Assembly: GCF_008728195.1 (NCBI RefSeq) | Contig: NZ_CP031599.1 | Span: 62,001-126,000 of the forward strand | DNA from: Roseovarius indicus | Lineage (GTDB): Bacteria > Pseudomonadota > Alphaproteobacteria > Rhodobacterales > Rhodobacteraceae | Length of the DNA stretch: 64,000 nt | Direction of reading: 5' to 3' | Shown here: in pieces, positions 7,958 through 15,734 of the stretch | How positions within the stretch are numbered: position 1 is the first letter of the stretch | Layout of the letters: each line of letters starts with the position of its first letter | Position numbers and translations under genes: made by a program | Notes under the pieces: model-generated | Databases searched by the model: none | What the model saw: only the letters and a program-made list of their open reading frames with translations | Told to the model about the DNA's origin: nothing

Positions 7958-8877
7958 ACCCGGGACTTCTGGAGCCGCCGATGGGGGTTCGCATGGCGCG
8001 ACCAAACCGGCGTCCATTTTGCGATTGCGTCATCGGTGATGCATTCCTCGCCTGTGATAATGGCGTCGATGGAAAGATCCTTGACCAGAGCGAAGATGCG
8101 CGAGGTCACCCCACCGGTCAGTGCCAAGACCTGCTTGAGAGATTTGACCTTCAGGTTGGACTTCTTTTCCAGTGGCATGGCAGCAATAAGGGTCTGGATC
8201 ATGTCCGAGAACTCGGCATCGTCGCGCCAGTTTGGCAGATGATGTTCGTCCAGCCGTCGGGCAAGCTGGATATCACCGCGAATAGCATCGACGGCCTCGC
8301 TGACCCCAAGGCAGACCAGTGACACCTCGAGTTCATTGCTGAGATACCGCAGGACATTGAGAAATCGGCGCTGTTCGCGGTGGGTCCCGGCCAAGAGATT
8401 GTGGACCTCGTCGATCATGATCATCCGCAGGCCAAGGTCGCGTAAGAGCGCGATGACACGGACTTCGAGGGAAGCCACATTTTGAGCGCGGGCGCTAAGA
8501 GCCGTCGCCGGGGCGCCGACGGCGGCCAGGATGTGCAGGTAAAACCGCCGTTCATCAGGTGCGGGCGGCGCTTGCAACAGCAGAAGCGGTGTGCGGGTGA
8601 TGCCCGACGCCGGATCGTATTCTGGTGCGTACTTGCGCGACAGGTTTCGGGCAATCATCGTCTTTCCGATCCCGGAGGCGCCATGCACAAGAAGCCCAGG
8701 CATACGGGTTTGTCGTGGCGCTTCGATCATGCCCTGCAAGCGGTCCAACACCTGTTCCGCCCGAGGAAAGCCGATCCAGATATCCGATTGAATGAGGGCG
8801 ATCCGGCCGTCTTCTTCAGTTGTCCCTGCCCTCAATTCACCATCTCTCCACCTTGAACAATGGGCGCGATGTATCAC
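7954..8877 (-). CDS. tniB: TniB-family AAA+ ATPase of transposition
   Basis: TniB/TnsC-type ATPases bind target DNA and activate the DDE transposase. The frame encodes up to 307 residues with Walker A GASGIGKT, Walker B MIMIDEVHN and a sensor-like VCLGVSEAVDA segment. The gene overlaps the tniA 3' end. The first about 14 codons are uncertain: a TTG start in the tniA-stop region (GAATTGAGG) is as plausible as the ATG at 8877. It looks intact, but tniA beside it is broken, so the element should be immobile on its own. Confidence 0.88.
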   Translation of the reverse strand: MIHRAHCSRWRDGELRAGTTEEDGRIALIQSDIWIGFPRAEQVLDRLQGMIEAPRQTRMPGLLVHGASGIGKTMIARNLSRKYAPEYDPASGITRTPLLLLQAPPAPDERRFYLHILAAVGAPATALSARAQNVASLEVRVIALLRDLGLRMIMIDEVHNLLAGTHREQRRFLNVLRYLSNELEVSLVCLGVSEAVDAIRGDIQLARRLDEHHLPNWRDDAEFSDMIQTLIAAMPLEKKSNLKVKSLKQVLALTGGVTSRIFALVKDLSIDAIITGEECITDDAIAKWTPVWSRHANPHRRLQKSRV

Positions 8878-9837
8878 CCGTATCGATCGGGCGCAGCCCT
8901 TCGGTTGTCGAGACGGCCGAGTTCGTGCCCTTCAATGTCCCTTTTCTTTCACGGGTTCTGCGTTCGGCCTTCGTCAGGCCCCGGCTTTCAGCTTCGATCT
9001 GGCGTTGCTGTCGGATCAGCTCAGCCAGCACCAGCTCATTAGACCCGGACTTGCCAAGGGCACGGGCCTTCCTCATCGCTTCGCGATATTCCCAGAGCGA
9101 GACGGGCGGAATTTCCAGGTTTCTGTACCGCGCCTCAACATACCGGCCATCGTCCAGTTCGACCCAGATCATTGAGATATCGCGAGGATCGTAGCGAACG
9201 ACCACCTTTCCATCCCCGCGCCCAATGTGGCCTGCAAGGGCATCGGACCAGTACCTTATCTGGAACAGATGGATGCCGTCACGCCTGATCTTGCGCAGTT
9301 CACTCGGCAGGAAGCTCACCTGAAAGGCTTCCATCTCGAAGGGGATGTCGCCTGTCATTTGCTCTGAGAGCGCCTCCCATTTGGCAACGGGCGTGCAGCC
9401 AAGACTTGAATGAATGCTGTTGTTGTAACGGCAGATTTCCAGAGCAAACCAGCGATCGAATTCGCTCAACGTCATCGTGGCCTTGCTTTCGGCGTCATAG
9501 TCGCCCTTTGCCGCGATCGAGGATTGCGTTGTTCCCGGCAACAGGTGAACGGCCCCCATCATGGTGCCGATCAACCGTTCGATGTGACCACCGAAGTGAG
9601 GACTTGCTGGCGGTCGATAGACCAGATCGATCCCCCAATCCGCACAGGCCGACCGAAAGGCGCGCGACCGGAAATCGCGACCGTTATCGACGTGGATGCT
9701 GTGCGGTTTGCCCTGTGCCGGCCAAGGAACATCGCACGCCAATTCCGCAAGAAGTTCCTCCTTGAGGGCCACCGCCTGTGTCAGGCAAAGCGCCACTGAC
9801 AGACGCGAAGGTGCCTCGAGAGAGGTGTAATATCCGG
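8837..9837 (-). pseudogene. tniA: TniA transposase, 5'-truncated by ISKra4 copy B
   Basis: Only the C-terminal about 333 residues of this Mu/TnsB-type integrase remain. Visible are the second catalytic aspartate region (HVDNGRDFRSRAF) and the catalytic glutamate (GGHIERLIGTM), then the Mu-type C-terminal beta-barrel (VVVRYDPRDISMIWV). The first catalytic aspartate and the DNA-binding N-terminus are missing upstream of 9837. The open frame continues artificially into the antisense strand of the IS. Confidence 0.88.
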
Positions 9838-11277
9838 GGGAGTGGGCAAAACCTGGGGGTGTCTGTGTATGTTGGTGGTTCATTGAGAGGGGAACTGCCA
9901 TGGACGTGCGGATTATAGTCGAGACGACCTTTGAGAACGGAACCACAAAGAGGCATCCTCTCGGCCGTTTGTCCCGCCCGTTTCGACGCACGCAGCCTGA
10001 GGGGTTCGGGTTGTTACTCGAAGATGCGAAGACGATCCTGGGGCAATTACAGAATGCGATCCTGCTCGACCAGATCGAGGAAGTTTCCGAAGCCAGCAGA
10101 ATATGTCCTGACTGCGACGAGGTCCGAGCCATACATGATTATCGGCCTCGGGTGCTCGACACCCTCTTCGGCAGGTTCCAGGTCAAGGCGCCGCGCATTC
10201 GTCGCTGCGCCTGCGATACAAAATCCGACGACGTCCTGGGCGGACCGCTTTCGCCACTCGCTCATTTTTTTCCGGACCGGTCGACTCCGGAACTGCAACG
10301 CCTTCAGGCCGAACTTGGGGCACGGCATTCCTTCCGGGAAGCGGCACGAATCCTGGAAACCTTCCTGCCTTGCGCGAAGCAGGTGAATACATCGGTGCGC
10401 AATCGTCTGGGCAAAGTCTCCCGGGAGATCTGCGACAGCGAGCAGACTCAGCCTGTAATTCCTTCGGCCGCCGAAGAGGCGTCTGCGTTGACGGTTTTCC
10501 TGGACGGTGCGCATATCCGATGCCGACCGGAATACCAGAAGCGACACCTCGATGTTGTGGTTGGCAAGATCGAAAGCCACGACAAGTGCCGCCGCTTCGG
10601 CCTTGTTCAGCAGGCAGTCCTGTCACCTGCCAGCCAGCTTCGCCAGGACTTGAGGGCTCTCGGTTGGGATCACAAACAAACCGTCACGGTGATTTCGGAC
10701 GGGGAACCCGCCCTGCCGAACCTCGTGCGCGTCGCCGTCGGTGGAAAGGTTCGCCACATTCTCGACTGGTGGCATATCTCGATGCGCATTCAGCACGTTG
10801 AGAACGCCGTAAAGGGCCTGCTGCAGAGCAGGGGCTTCTCCGGCATTCCAGTGCTGTTCAAACGTCCCGCCGAAACGCTGCGATGGTACCTTTGGCATGG
10901 AAAAGTTCTAACGGCCACGACCAGTCTCCAATGGTTGATGGTCGATTGCACGCGGCTGGCTACAGATGACCGCGTGGCGACTGATGCGGCCCGGCGAGTG
11001 CAAGCCCGGTGCCGCGATCTGTACTCATACCTTGCAAACAACATGGACAGCCTGACCGACTATGGTCGGCGGTACCGCGCGGGTCTTCCGATTTCTTCGT
11101 CCCGGGCAGAGGGCTGCGTGGACGACATCGGGAACACCCGCATGGGCAAGCGCCGCCGCATGAGATGGTCGCCCAAGGGAGCCCACCGCGTGGCCGTTGT
11201 CCGCGCCGCGGTTCTCGACGGTCGGCTAACCGGCGCGTACCAAAGAGCCGCGTGACCCCCAGGTTTTGCCCACTCCC
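9838..11277 (+). mobile_element. ISKra4-family insertion sequence, copy B (1440 bp)
   Basis: Same length and ends as copy A but in the opposite orientation. Its flanks (AATATCCGG on the left, CCTCGCCTT on the right) are not duplicated. Both neighbouring genes, tniA and the cyclase-like gene, stop at its edges. The lack of duplication plus two truncated genes indicates a deletion or rearrangement at this element after insertion. Confidence 0.92.
9900..11255 (+). CDS. ISKra4-family transposase (copy B)
   Basis: The 451-residue protein is practically identical to the copy at 5715-7070; the one difference I noticed is isoleucine for valine in QTQPVIPSAAEE. It starts at MDVRII and ends QRAA just inside the right terminal repeat. 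It appears intact, so the element may still move. Confidence 0.9.
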   Translation: MDVRIIVETTFENGTTKRHPLGRLSRPFRRTQPEGFGLLLEDAKTILGQLQNAILLDQIEEVSEASRICPDCDEVRAIHDYRPRVLDTLFGRFQVKAPRIRRCACDTKSDDVLGGPLSPLAHFFPDRSTPELQRLQAELGARHSFREAARILETFLPCAKQVNTSVRNRLGKVSREICDSEQTQPVIPSAAEEASALTVFLDGAHIRCRPEYQKRHLDVVVGKIESHDKCRRFGLVQQAVLSPASQLRQDLRALGWDHKQTVTVISDGEPALPNLVRVAVGGKVRHILDWWHISMRIQHVENAVKGLLQSRGFSGIPVLFKRPAETLRWYLWHGKVLTATTSLQWLMVDCTRLATDDRVATDAARRVQARCRDLYSYLANNMDSLTDYGRRYRAGLPISSSRAEGCVDDIGNTRMGKRRRMRWSPKGAHRVAVVRAAVLDGRLTGAYQRAA

Positions 11278-11710
11278 CCTCGCCTTCTTCCATGAAATAA
11301 GCCTGAACGAGGGCAGGCCCAAACACCGGACCACTGAAATCGATGCCGAGATGCATGGGGCCGATCGTCATCGCGCCGCGCACCAATATGCCATTTGCCA
11401 CGCATTCGATCTGGATGTGCAGCAGATCGATGAGCTCCCAGACCAAGGGGCCGGCCTGGTACTGAGTTTCAAGGGTTCTGGTTTTGACGATCGCATCAGA
11501 CACAATCTCGGCATGGACTTCGCTGATCATCCGCATTTCATCGGAACGGGTCAGTGACGTGGCATCCCCTTCGGAGACCCTGCGAAACATCGAAAGCAGG
11601 TCCCTGATCTCTGCACCGCTTCGCGTGTGCAGTAGGTTCCTGAAACCGAGGACATCAAAAACGGTCACAAGGCATTCTTCGTAGTCGGGGTCGTTCTCGA
11701 AATCAGTCAT
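11278..11710 (-). pseudogene. Nucleotidyl-cyclase-like gene, 3'-truncated by ISKra4 copy B
   Basis: About 144 residues survive. The segment VTVFDVLGFRNLL matches the metal-binding aspartate strand of class III nucleotidyl cyclases (FxDxxGF). AEIVSDAIVKT resembles the second metal-aspartate strand, and ILVRGAMTIGPM the RxGxxxG strand, with GPALVQAY after it. Such cyclase-fold proteins occur in antiphage loci, but this family is mostly uncharacterised. It begins 13 bases after abiEii on the same strand, so it was likely the third gene of that operon. The end, and anything that followed, was lost with the IS. Confidence 0.6.
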
Positions 11711-11723
11711 CTCTGATCAATCT

Positions 11724-12647
11724 TCAGCCGAGGAGCTTCTCCAGCTCTTCCCCTTGGGCGGAATGCTTCTTGGGGTTTTCTGCTTTCAGCTTGTTCACGT
11801 TGATGAGCTTCCATCGGACCGCTGGAAGCTCGGCCGCTTGAGGGCGGTCGATCGCGTCGAAGTCCGGATCGCCGTCATGCAGGGTTGTCAGAAACCTCTT
11901 CGCGCCCTCATCCAAGCGGGATTGGATATCACTGATCAGGCGGTCGCGCGTTGAGACCAATTCCGCAAGGTCGACCGCTCCCTTCGTCATGCCCTCGAAT
12001 TCCCGGGCATAGGGCTGATCCAGATCGATCAGGTTTGGGTTCAGAAGTTCGTGCGGCGGGCGGGGTGAACTCGCGACGTAGATCAGAAAAGTACGGAACA
12101 ACGTGTCGGTAAACCCTTCGTTCTCGTAGAGCAGTTTGACGTCGTAGAGGTCTCGCGGGTGCTGGCGATCGATGGCCGCATGCAGCTTGCCTCCGAATAA
12201 ATCCTCGAAGGAGACGATGTTCATCGTCGCATATCCGAACTCCTCCTCGACGGCTTCGGAAACTTCGCGTTGTTCCGGATCATGCACGACGCCCCGGGTA
12301 ACGGGAGAGGTTTCGATTTTGATTTCGGCTGCGCCGAGGCGTGCGAGCGCGCGCGTGGCGCCACCGCCACCGCCCGCAATGCGCTGCGCTTTGGCACCGG
12401 TGATGCCGCCTTCGATGGCGGCGGCAATCCGGTCCATCGCGTCGCTGATCTCGACAAGGCTTTCGGCGCGGTCTTTGACAGGCAGATAGGTTAGGTCGAT
12501 ATCGACCGACAGGCGTGGCAGGTCGCGATAGAAGAGGTTGATGGCCGTCCCGCCCTTGAGCGCAAATATCTCCTCCTTCGCCACATAGGGAAGTACCCGC
12601 ACGAGCAGGGCCACTTGGGCGGCATAGTCTTCACGCGCCATCACCAC
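11724..12647 (-). CDS. abiEii: AbiEii-type nucleotidyltransferase toxin
   Basis: AbiEii proteins are DUF1814 nucleotidyltransferases, the toxin of the type IV AbiE phage-exclusion system. The 307-residue protein carries the signature LKGGTAINLFYRDLPRLSVD then IDL, combining the GG-T and the R-x-S-x-D-x-D catalytic block. A later FEDLFGGKLHAAIDRQHPRD motif holds the conserved lysine and aspartate. Start ATG 12647 overlaps the end of abiEi by 17 bases, the normal abiE arrangement. It looks complete. Confidence 0.93.
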   Translation of the reverse strand: MVMAREDYAAQVALLVRVLPYVAKEEIFALKGGTAINLFYRDLPRLSVDIDLTYLPVKDRAESLVEISDAMDRIAAAIEGGITGAKAQRIAGGGGGATRALARLGAAEIKIETSPVTRGVVHDPEQREVSEAVEEEFGYATMNIVSFEDLFGGKLHAAIDRQHPRDLYDVKLLYENEGFTDTLFRTFLIYVASSPRPPHELLNPNLIDLDQPYAREFEGMTKGAVDLAELVSTRDRLISDIQSRLDEGAKRFLTTLHDGDPDFDAIDRPQAAELPAVRWKLINVNKLKAENPKKHSAQGEELEKLLG

Positions 12648-13470
12648 GTTCCTTTCTTACAAACTCTTCGGGCACCATGATCCTGTAGCGCGGATGTATC
12701 TTGCCGCCTTTGACCAATGCGCGATCCCCGCTGCCGAGGTCGAACTCTTCCGGATCGAGACGCTTGCGCCAGGCATGGTCGTGGCGGTCGGCAAACACGA
12801 AGAACAGGCGTTTGACCTTGATCTTCTTGCAACTTCTGAGCAGTGCCGAGAGGGTTCTTGGGCGCAACGTCGTCAGGCTTTCGAACACCATGTCGAGGTT
12901 GTGAAAGCTCTCCTGATCCGGCAACTCGTCCAGCGCCTCTAAGATCGCGCGTTCCGGCGAGGACATCACCAGTTTCCAGTCCCATGGCAGGGACGATGCT
13001 GTCTCGTTGAGATTTTTTCGTGCGTCATTGACACCCAACTCTGGATCGGAGAACAGCGATACGCCGCGTGTGCGGAATTCGGCGTTGAGCGGCAGTTTTT
13101 CGAGCCAGTTGGGGATTTTTGAGCCGTAGAGCCAGACCGTGCTCTTGTCGCCGAGTGAGAGATAGTGCGCATAGCCTTGCTGGCCCAATGCCGTCGCCCC
13201 CCCGGTATGGACAGGGTAGTGCATGATGTGCTGGAGCGAGAGCAGGCAGGTCTTCCAGTCGAGCGTGTTTGTGGTGGCGCTGCTTGGTGAGGGGCGGCGG
13301 AACACTCCGCGTCCTAGGCGTTCTAGCCAGCCGCGTTGGACATAGGCGTAGGACGAACGCCGGCCTATCCCGTGGTGCTCAAGCCAGGCGGAGTCCACGA
13401 GGAACCCCGCGGGGACAGCCTCAAGAAGGCTCTTTAGTTTTTCGTGTTCTTGTCCACTCATGGGCGACAT
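12631..13470 (-). CDS. abiEi: AbiEi-type antitoxin / transcriptional autoregulator
   Basis: AbiEi is the cognate antitoxin of AbiEii and represses its own operon. The protein is 279 residues: an N-terminal winged helix (FLVDSAWLEHHGIGRRSSYAY, then VQRGWLERLGRGVFRR) and a longer C-terminal domain. Two in-frame ATGs (13470 and 13461) are possible starts, and neither has a clear ribosome site. The upstream inverted repeat includes the first ATG, so the transcript may be leaderless or start at the second ATG. Confidence 0.9.
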   Translation of the reverse strand: MSPMSGQEHEKLKSLLEAVPAGFLVDSAWLEHHGIGRRSSYAYVQRGWLERLGRGVFRRPSPSSATTNTLDWKTCLLSLQHIMHYPVHTGGATALGQQGYAHYLSLGDKSTVWLYGSKIPNWLEKLPLNAEFRTRGVSLFSDPELGVNDARKNLNETASSLPWDWKLVMSSPERAILEALDELPDQESFHNLDMVFESLTTLRPRTLSALLRSCKKIKVKRLFFVFADRHDHAWRKRLDPEEFDLGSGDRALVKGGKIHPRYRIMVPEEFVRKERGDGA

Positions 13471-13496
13471 AATGATGTATTTTTAAAGATGTCGCC
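13463..13496. promoter_or_regulatory. Inverted repeat at the abiE promoter, candidate AbiEi operator
   Basis: GGCGACAT (13463-13470) and ATGTCGCC (13489-13496) form a perfect 8-bp inverted repeat around an AT-rich 18-base centre that could hold the -10 region (AAAAATACATCATT on the minus strand). AbiEi homologues are known to bind inverted repeats in their promoter. The inner arm overlaps the first possible start codon. Confidence 0.6.
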
Positions 13497-13707
13497 ACTT
13501 GTTTCTGTGATAACCTGTGAGATAGTCCGTCAAGGATCGACAAATTCTGGAATTTTCAAAGAGACTGGTGGTTGTCAGCTCTGAAGCTCACCAGCAAAGC
13601 AGGGCGTGGATGCCCTCGGAGGGCTGAGAAGACATCCGGCCATTCGGATCGAACAGTTGAAGCTATGTGCCCCTGTCGAAGCCGCTGCGCCAAACCAGAG
13701 TCAGGTT

Positions 13708-14310
13708 TCACTTTCGATTGTGGCGTTCTTTTGCCCATACAAACATCGCACCGACGGCAGCATTGGCTTGCTGCACGCTGAACACTTCCGGTTCGAACGC
13801 GCCCGCCCATTGCTTTGTATCGCGATGTTCCGGGTGGTGTTTGTCGGTCAGCGCGTCGAGAAACTCTTCGTAAGAGTAGGGTCCTCCACAGTCCTCTGGC
13901 GGGCAGGCTCGCTCTCCGGCAACACAGGCGGGAAAGTCCAGATCTGGACTTCCGGTCGGTTTGCTAATCTTCTCAACGGTGACGAGATGCCGCCAGCCAT
14001 CTCCAAAATCATAAGTGTATGTGAACTGACTGCCTTTCTTGACCAGCTCTCCAAGAGCAAACTTCTTTTCGTCCTTCCGGCCATCGTTTGGGTCCCAGCT
14101 GTCGTCACGTTCGTCGCGGGCCTCGAACCTGTCTTCGCCAATCTCGAACTCATGCAGATGATAGTCCTGCCAAGGCATAGCGCCCTGGAGAACAGAATGC
14201 AGGATGTCCAAGCTGATGTCATTCGGCACGAGGATACGGCGCCAGATGGGTGGTTTGATGCCAGAAAGTTCGATTTTCAGCTCAATCAAAGTGTGTTCCG
14301 CCTGTCTCAA
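13708..14310 (-). CDS. Plasmid pRiA4b ORF-3 family protein
   Basis: The 200-residue protein matches the PRiA4_ORF3 family throughout: IELSGIKPPIWRRILVP near the start, then LDILHSVLQGAMPWQDYHLH, FTYTYDFGDGWRH and CPPEDCGGPYSYEEFL. The family is widespread on plasmids and in defence islands; its function is unknown. It starts at a TTG (14310) after GGCAGGG and no better start is visible. It stands alone between abiE and the TerB operon. Confidence 0.88.
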   Translation of the reverse strand: MRQAEHTLIELKIELSGIKPPIWRRILVPNDISLDILHSVLQGAMPWQDYHLHEFEIGEDRFEARDERDDSWDPNDGRKDEKKFALGELVKKGSQFTYTYDFGDGWRHLVTVEKISKPTGSPDLDFPACVAGERACPPEDCGGPYSYEEFLDALTDKHHPEHRDTKQWAGAFEPEVFSVQQANAAVGAMFVWAKERHNRK

Positions 14311-14705
14311 TGGCCCTGCCGTTGAAGTAATTTTTGATTCTTAAGCTGAAGCATTCAAGGGGAACATTGGCCCCTCCTGCCCTTTGGTCAGGACCGCGCC
14401 CTACTCGGTCGGCTGCACGCAGCCGCCCTCCCCGAGCTGAAACGCCGCCTCTCCCTGCGACGTGCCGCTGGCAGTGCAGTCTCCTTCGGAGCCAGCCCGA
14501 CCAGCCGTCGCATGGTCGTGGCAACGCTTCATCTTGGCCGTTCCGGTTACGGTCACTGGGGCGAGGGTGTGCCCTCAACGGTGCGAACAGATGTATGTGG
14601 CCATCGGCCCAATCAAGCATAAAGCATGGGAAGTGCTTCAACCATGACGTTAGTCGTTGCAAAGATGGCTGTGCAAAATAGTGTGGTTCGGAGAGGGTTC
14701 CGATA
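14311..14705. other. Intergenic stretch between divergent units, no gene recognised
   Basis: This roughly 395-base region separates the leftward pRiA4b gene from the rightward TerB operon. I see no credible coding frame; it presumably holds the promoter of the five-gene defence operon. Confidence 0.45.
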
Positions 14706-15734
14706 ATGTCTTCAATAATCAAGTTTTTCCGAATTACATTCTTTCTCGTCCTATATTTTTTCTTATGCATGGTCGTGGTGACCACAATGCTTCAGGGTTG
14801 GCCGATTGGCGGCCAGATGTTGTTTGCATTTGGTGTTCCCGTCATTCTGGTCTGGTGGCAAGAAAAACGGAGATCGCGGAAAGTCGCTGCAAAGGCGCAA
14901 GCTGAGGGGAGTTCTGAAAACCTACACCCCCGACCTGAGCCGGTGCCGCGCCCAAGTGCCTACGACAAGCGTATCGAGCGTGAGCGCGAACGAACTCGCG
15001 AAGCCATCGCGTCCAAAGAGCCGGCTGCCGTTCAGGCTTATTCCCCACCAAAGCAGGACTACGCTGAAATCGTTCGGGCTGGAAAGTCTGCGGCGCCGGC
15101 ACTTGCAGCGGCCGCAGAACGAAACCAGCCCTCGCGAGTGGCATCGAGCGCATCGGCCCGATCATCGAAAAGCGGGTGGGTCCGGTCTAACGAAACAGCT
15201 AGCGTCGCCGGCCGCAACATCGGCGGGATGGTCTATGTCGGCACGCCTCCCTTGCTGAACACCTACGGGTATCGTGACAAGTGCCGAGCCTATATCGATC
15301 CATCCCTGTCTGTCGCGCGCTCTGGAGCCGACAAAGCTGGTGAAGGTATGCCCTACTGGCCCGGATACTCGGATATCTCACTTCGGTGCCGGGCGACCTA
15401 CCTCGACTGGTTGGCCAGCGGGCGCAACGACGCCTCCTACAACCCCGGCTACATGTTCCTGTACTTCTACGGGCTGGAGCGTCGCTTCTTCGTCGATCAG
15501 TCCAACGAAGATGCCAAGGATATAGTCCAGGAAGTTCGGCGGCTGCAGTCACTTTACCCTGACAGACCACTCTGTCAGGCGTTATTTGGGGGAGTTCCTC
15601 GACATTGCGATGCTTGCCGAAACCGACCTCGACGCTATCGAGCCGATGTTCGAGAAGCAGGGCTGGGAACTTCCGTTCTCACTCAAATACGCAATCGGAG
15701 CTCGGATCGACAAAGGCGAGAACCTGACAGCTGA
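14706..15734 (+). pseudogene. TerB-domain protein, N-terminal part (TerB_N), before a frameshift
   Basis: This is the first part of a Shango SngA-like protein. It has an N-terminal hydrophobic segment (residues about 5-50, two short membrane spans), a charged linker, then the TerB_N domain: MPYWPGYSDISLRCRATYLD, WLASGR and GYMFLYFYGLERRF, continuing to EVRRLQSLYPD. After YPD (about 15563) the frame leaves homology. The +1 frame continues with HSVRRYLGEFLDIAML, which is the expected next segment. Residues from about 286 on are therefore frameshift junk. Together with 15586-17235 an intact protein would have about 840 residues. Confidence 0.75.

Larger units (their letters stand above)
5663..9837 (-). 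mobile_element. Remnant of a TniA-TniB-TniQ (Tn5053/Tn7-like) transposon
   Basis: The left terminus is read at 5663, where merR homology stops and the sequence begins TGTCG, as in Tn7/Tn5053-type ends. Two direct repeats typical of transposase binding sites lie inside it: TTGCCCTTTAATCTGAGA (5670-5687) and TTGCCCTTAATTGTGAGA (7160-7177), 15 of 18 identical. An ISKra4-family copy (5693-7132) is inserted between them. tniQ, tniB and the 3' part of tniA follow. The tniA-side end is gone, removed with the start of tniA next to the second ISKra4 copy. No tniR resolvase and no cas genes were found. Confidence 0.7.

Noticed and set aside
7166..9837. CRISPR-associated transposon (Tn7-like genes with TniQ)
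   Set aside because: tniA, tniB and tniQ are present but no cas gene, tracrRNA or repeat-spacer array lies nearby; this is an ordinary Tni transposon remnant.
5693..11277. Composite transposon bounded by two inverted ISKra4 copies
   Set aside because: Copy A has its own perfect 9-bp duplication and copy B has none, which fits two separate insertions and a deletion rather than movement of the whole segment.
15523..15590. Programmed ribosomal frameshift in the TerB gene
   Set aside because: No slippery heptamer, internal ribosome-binding stimulator or evident downstream pseudoknot was seen at the junction.
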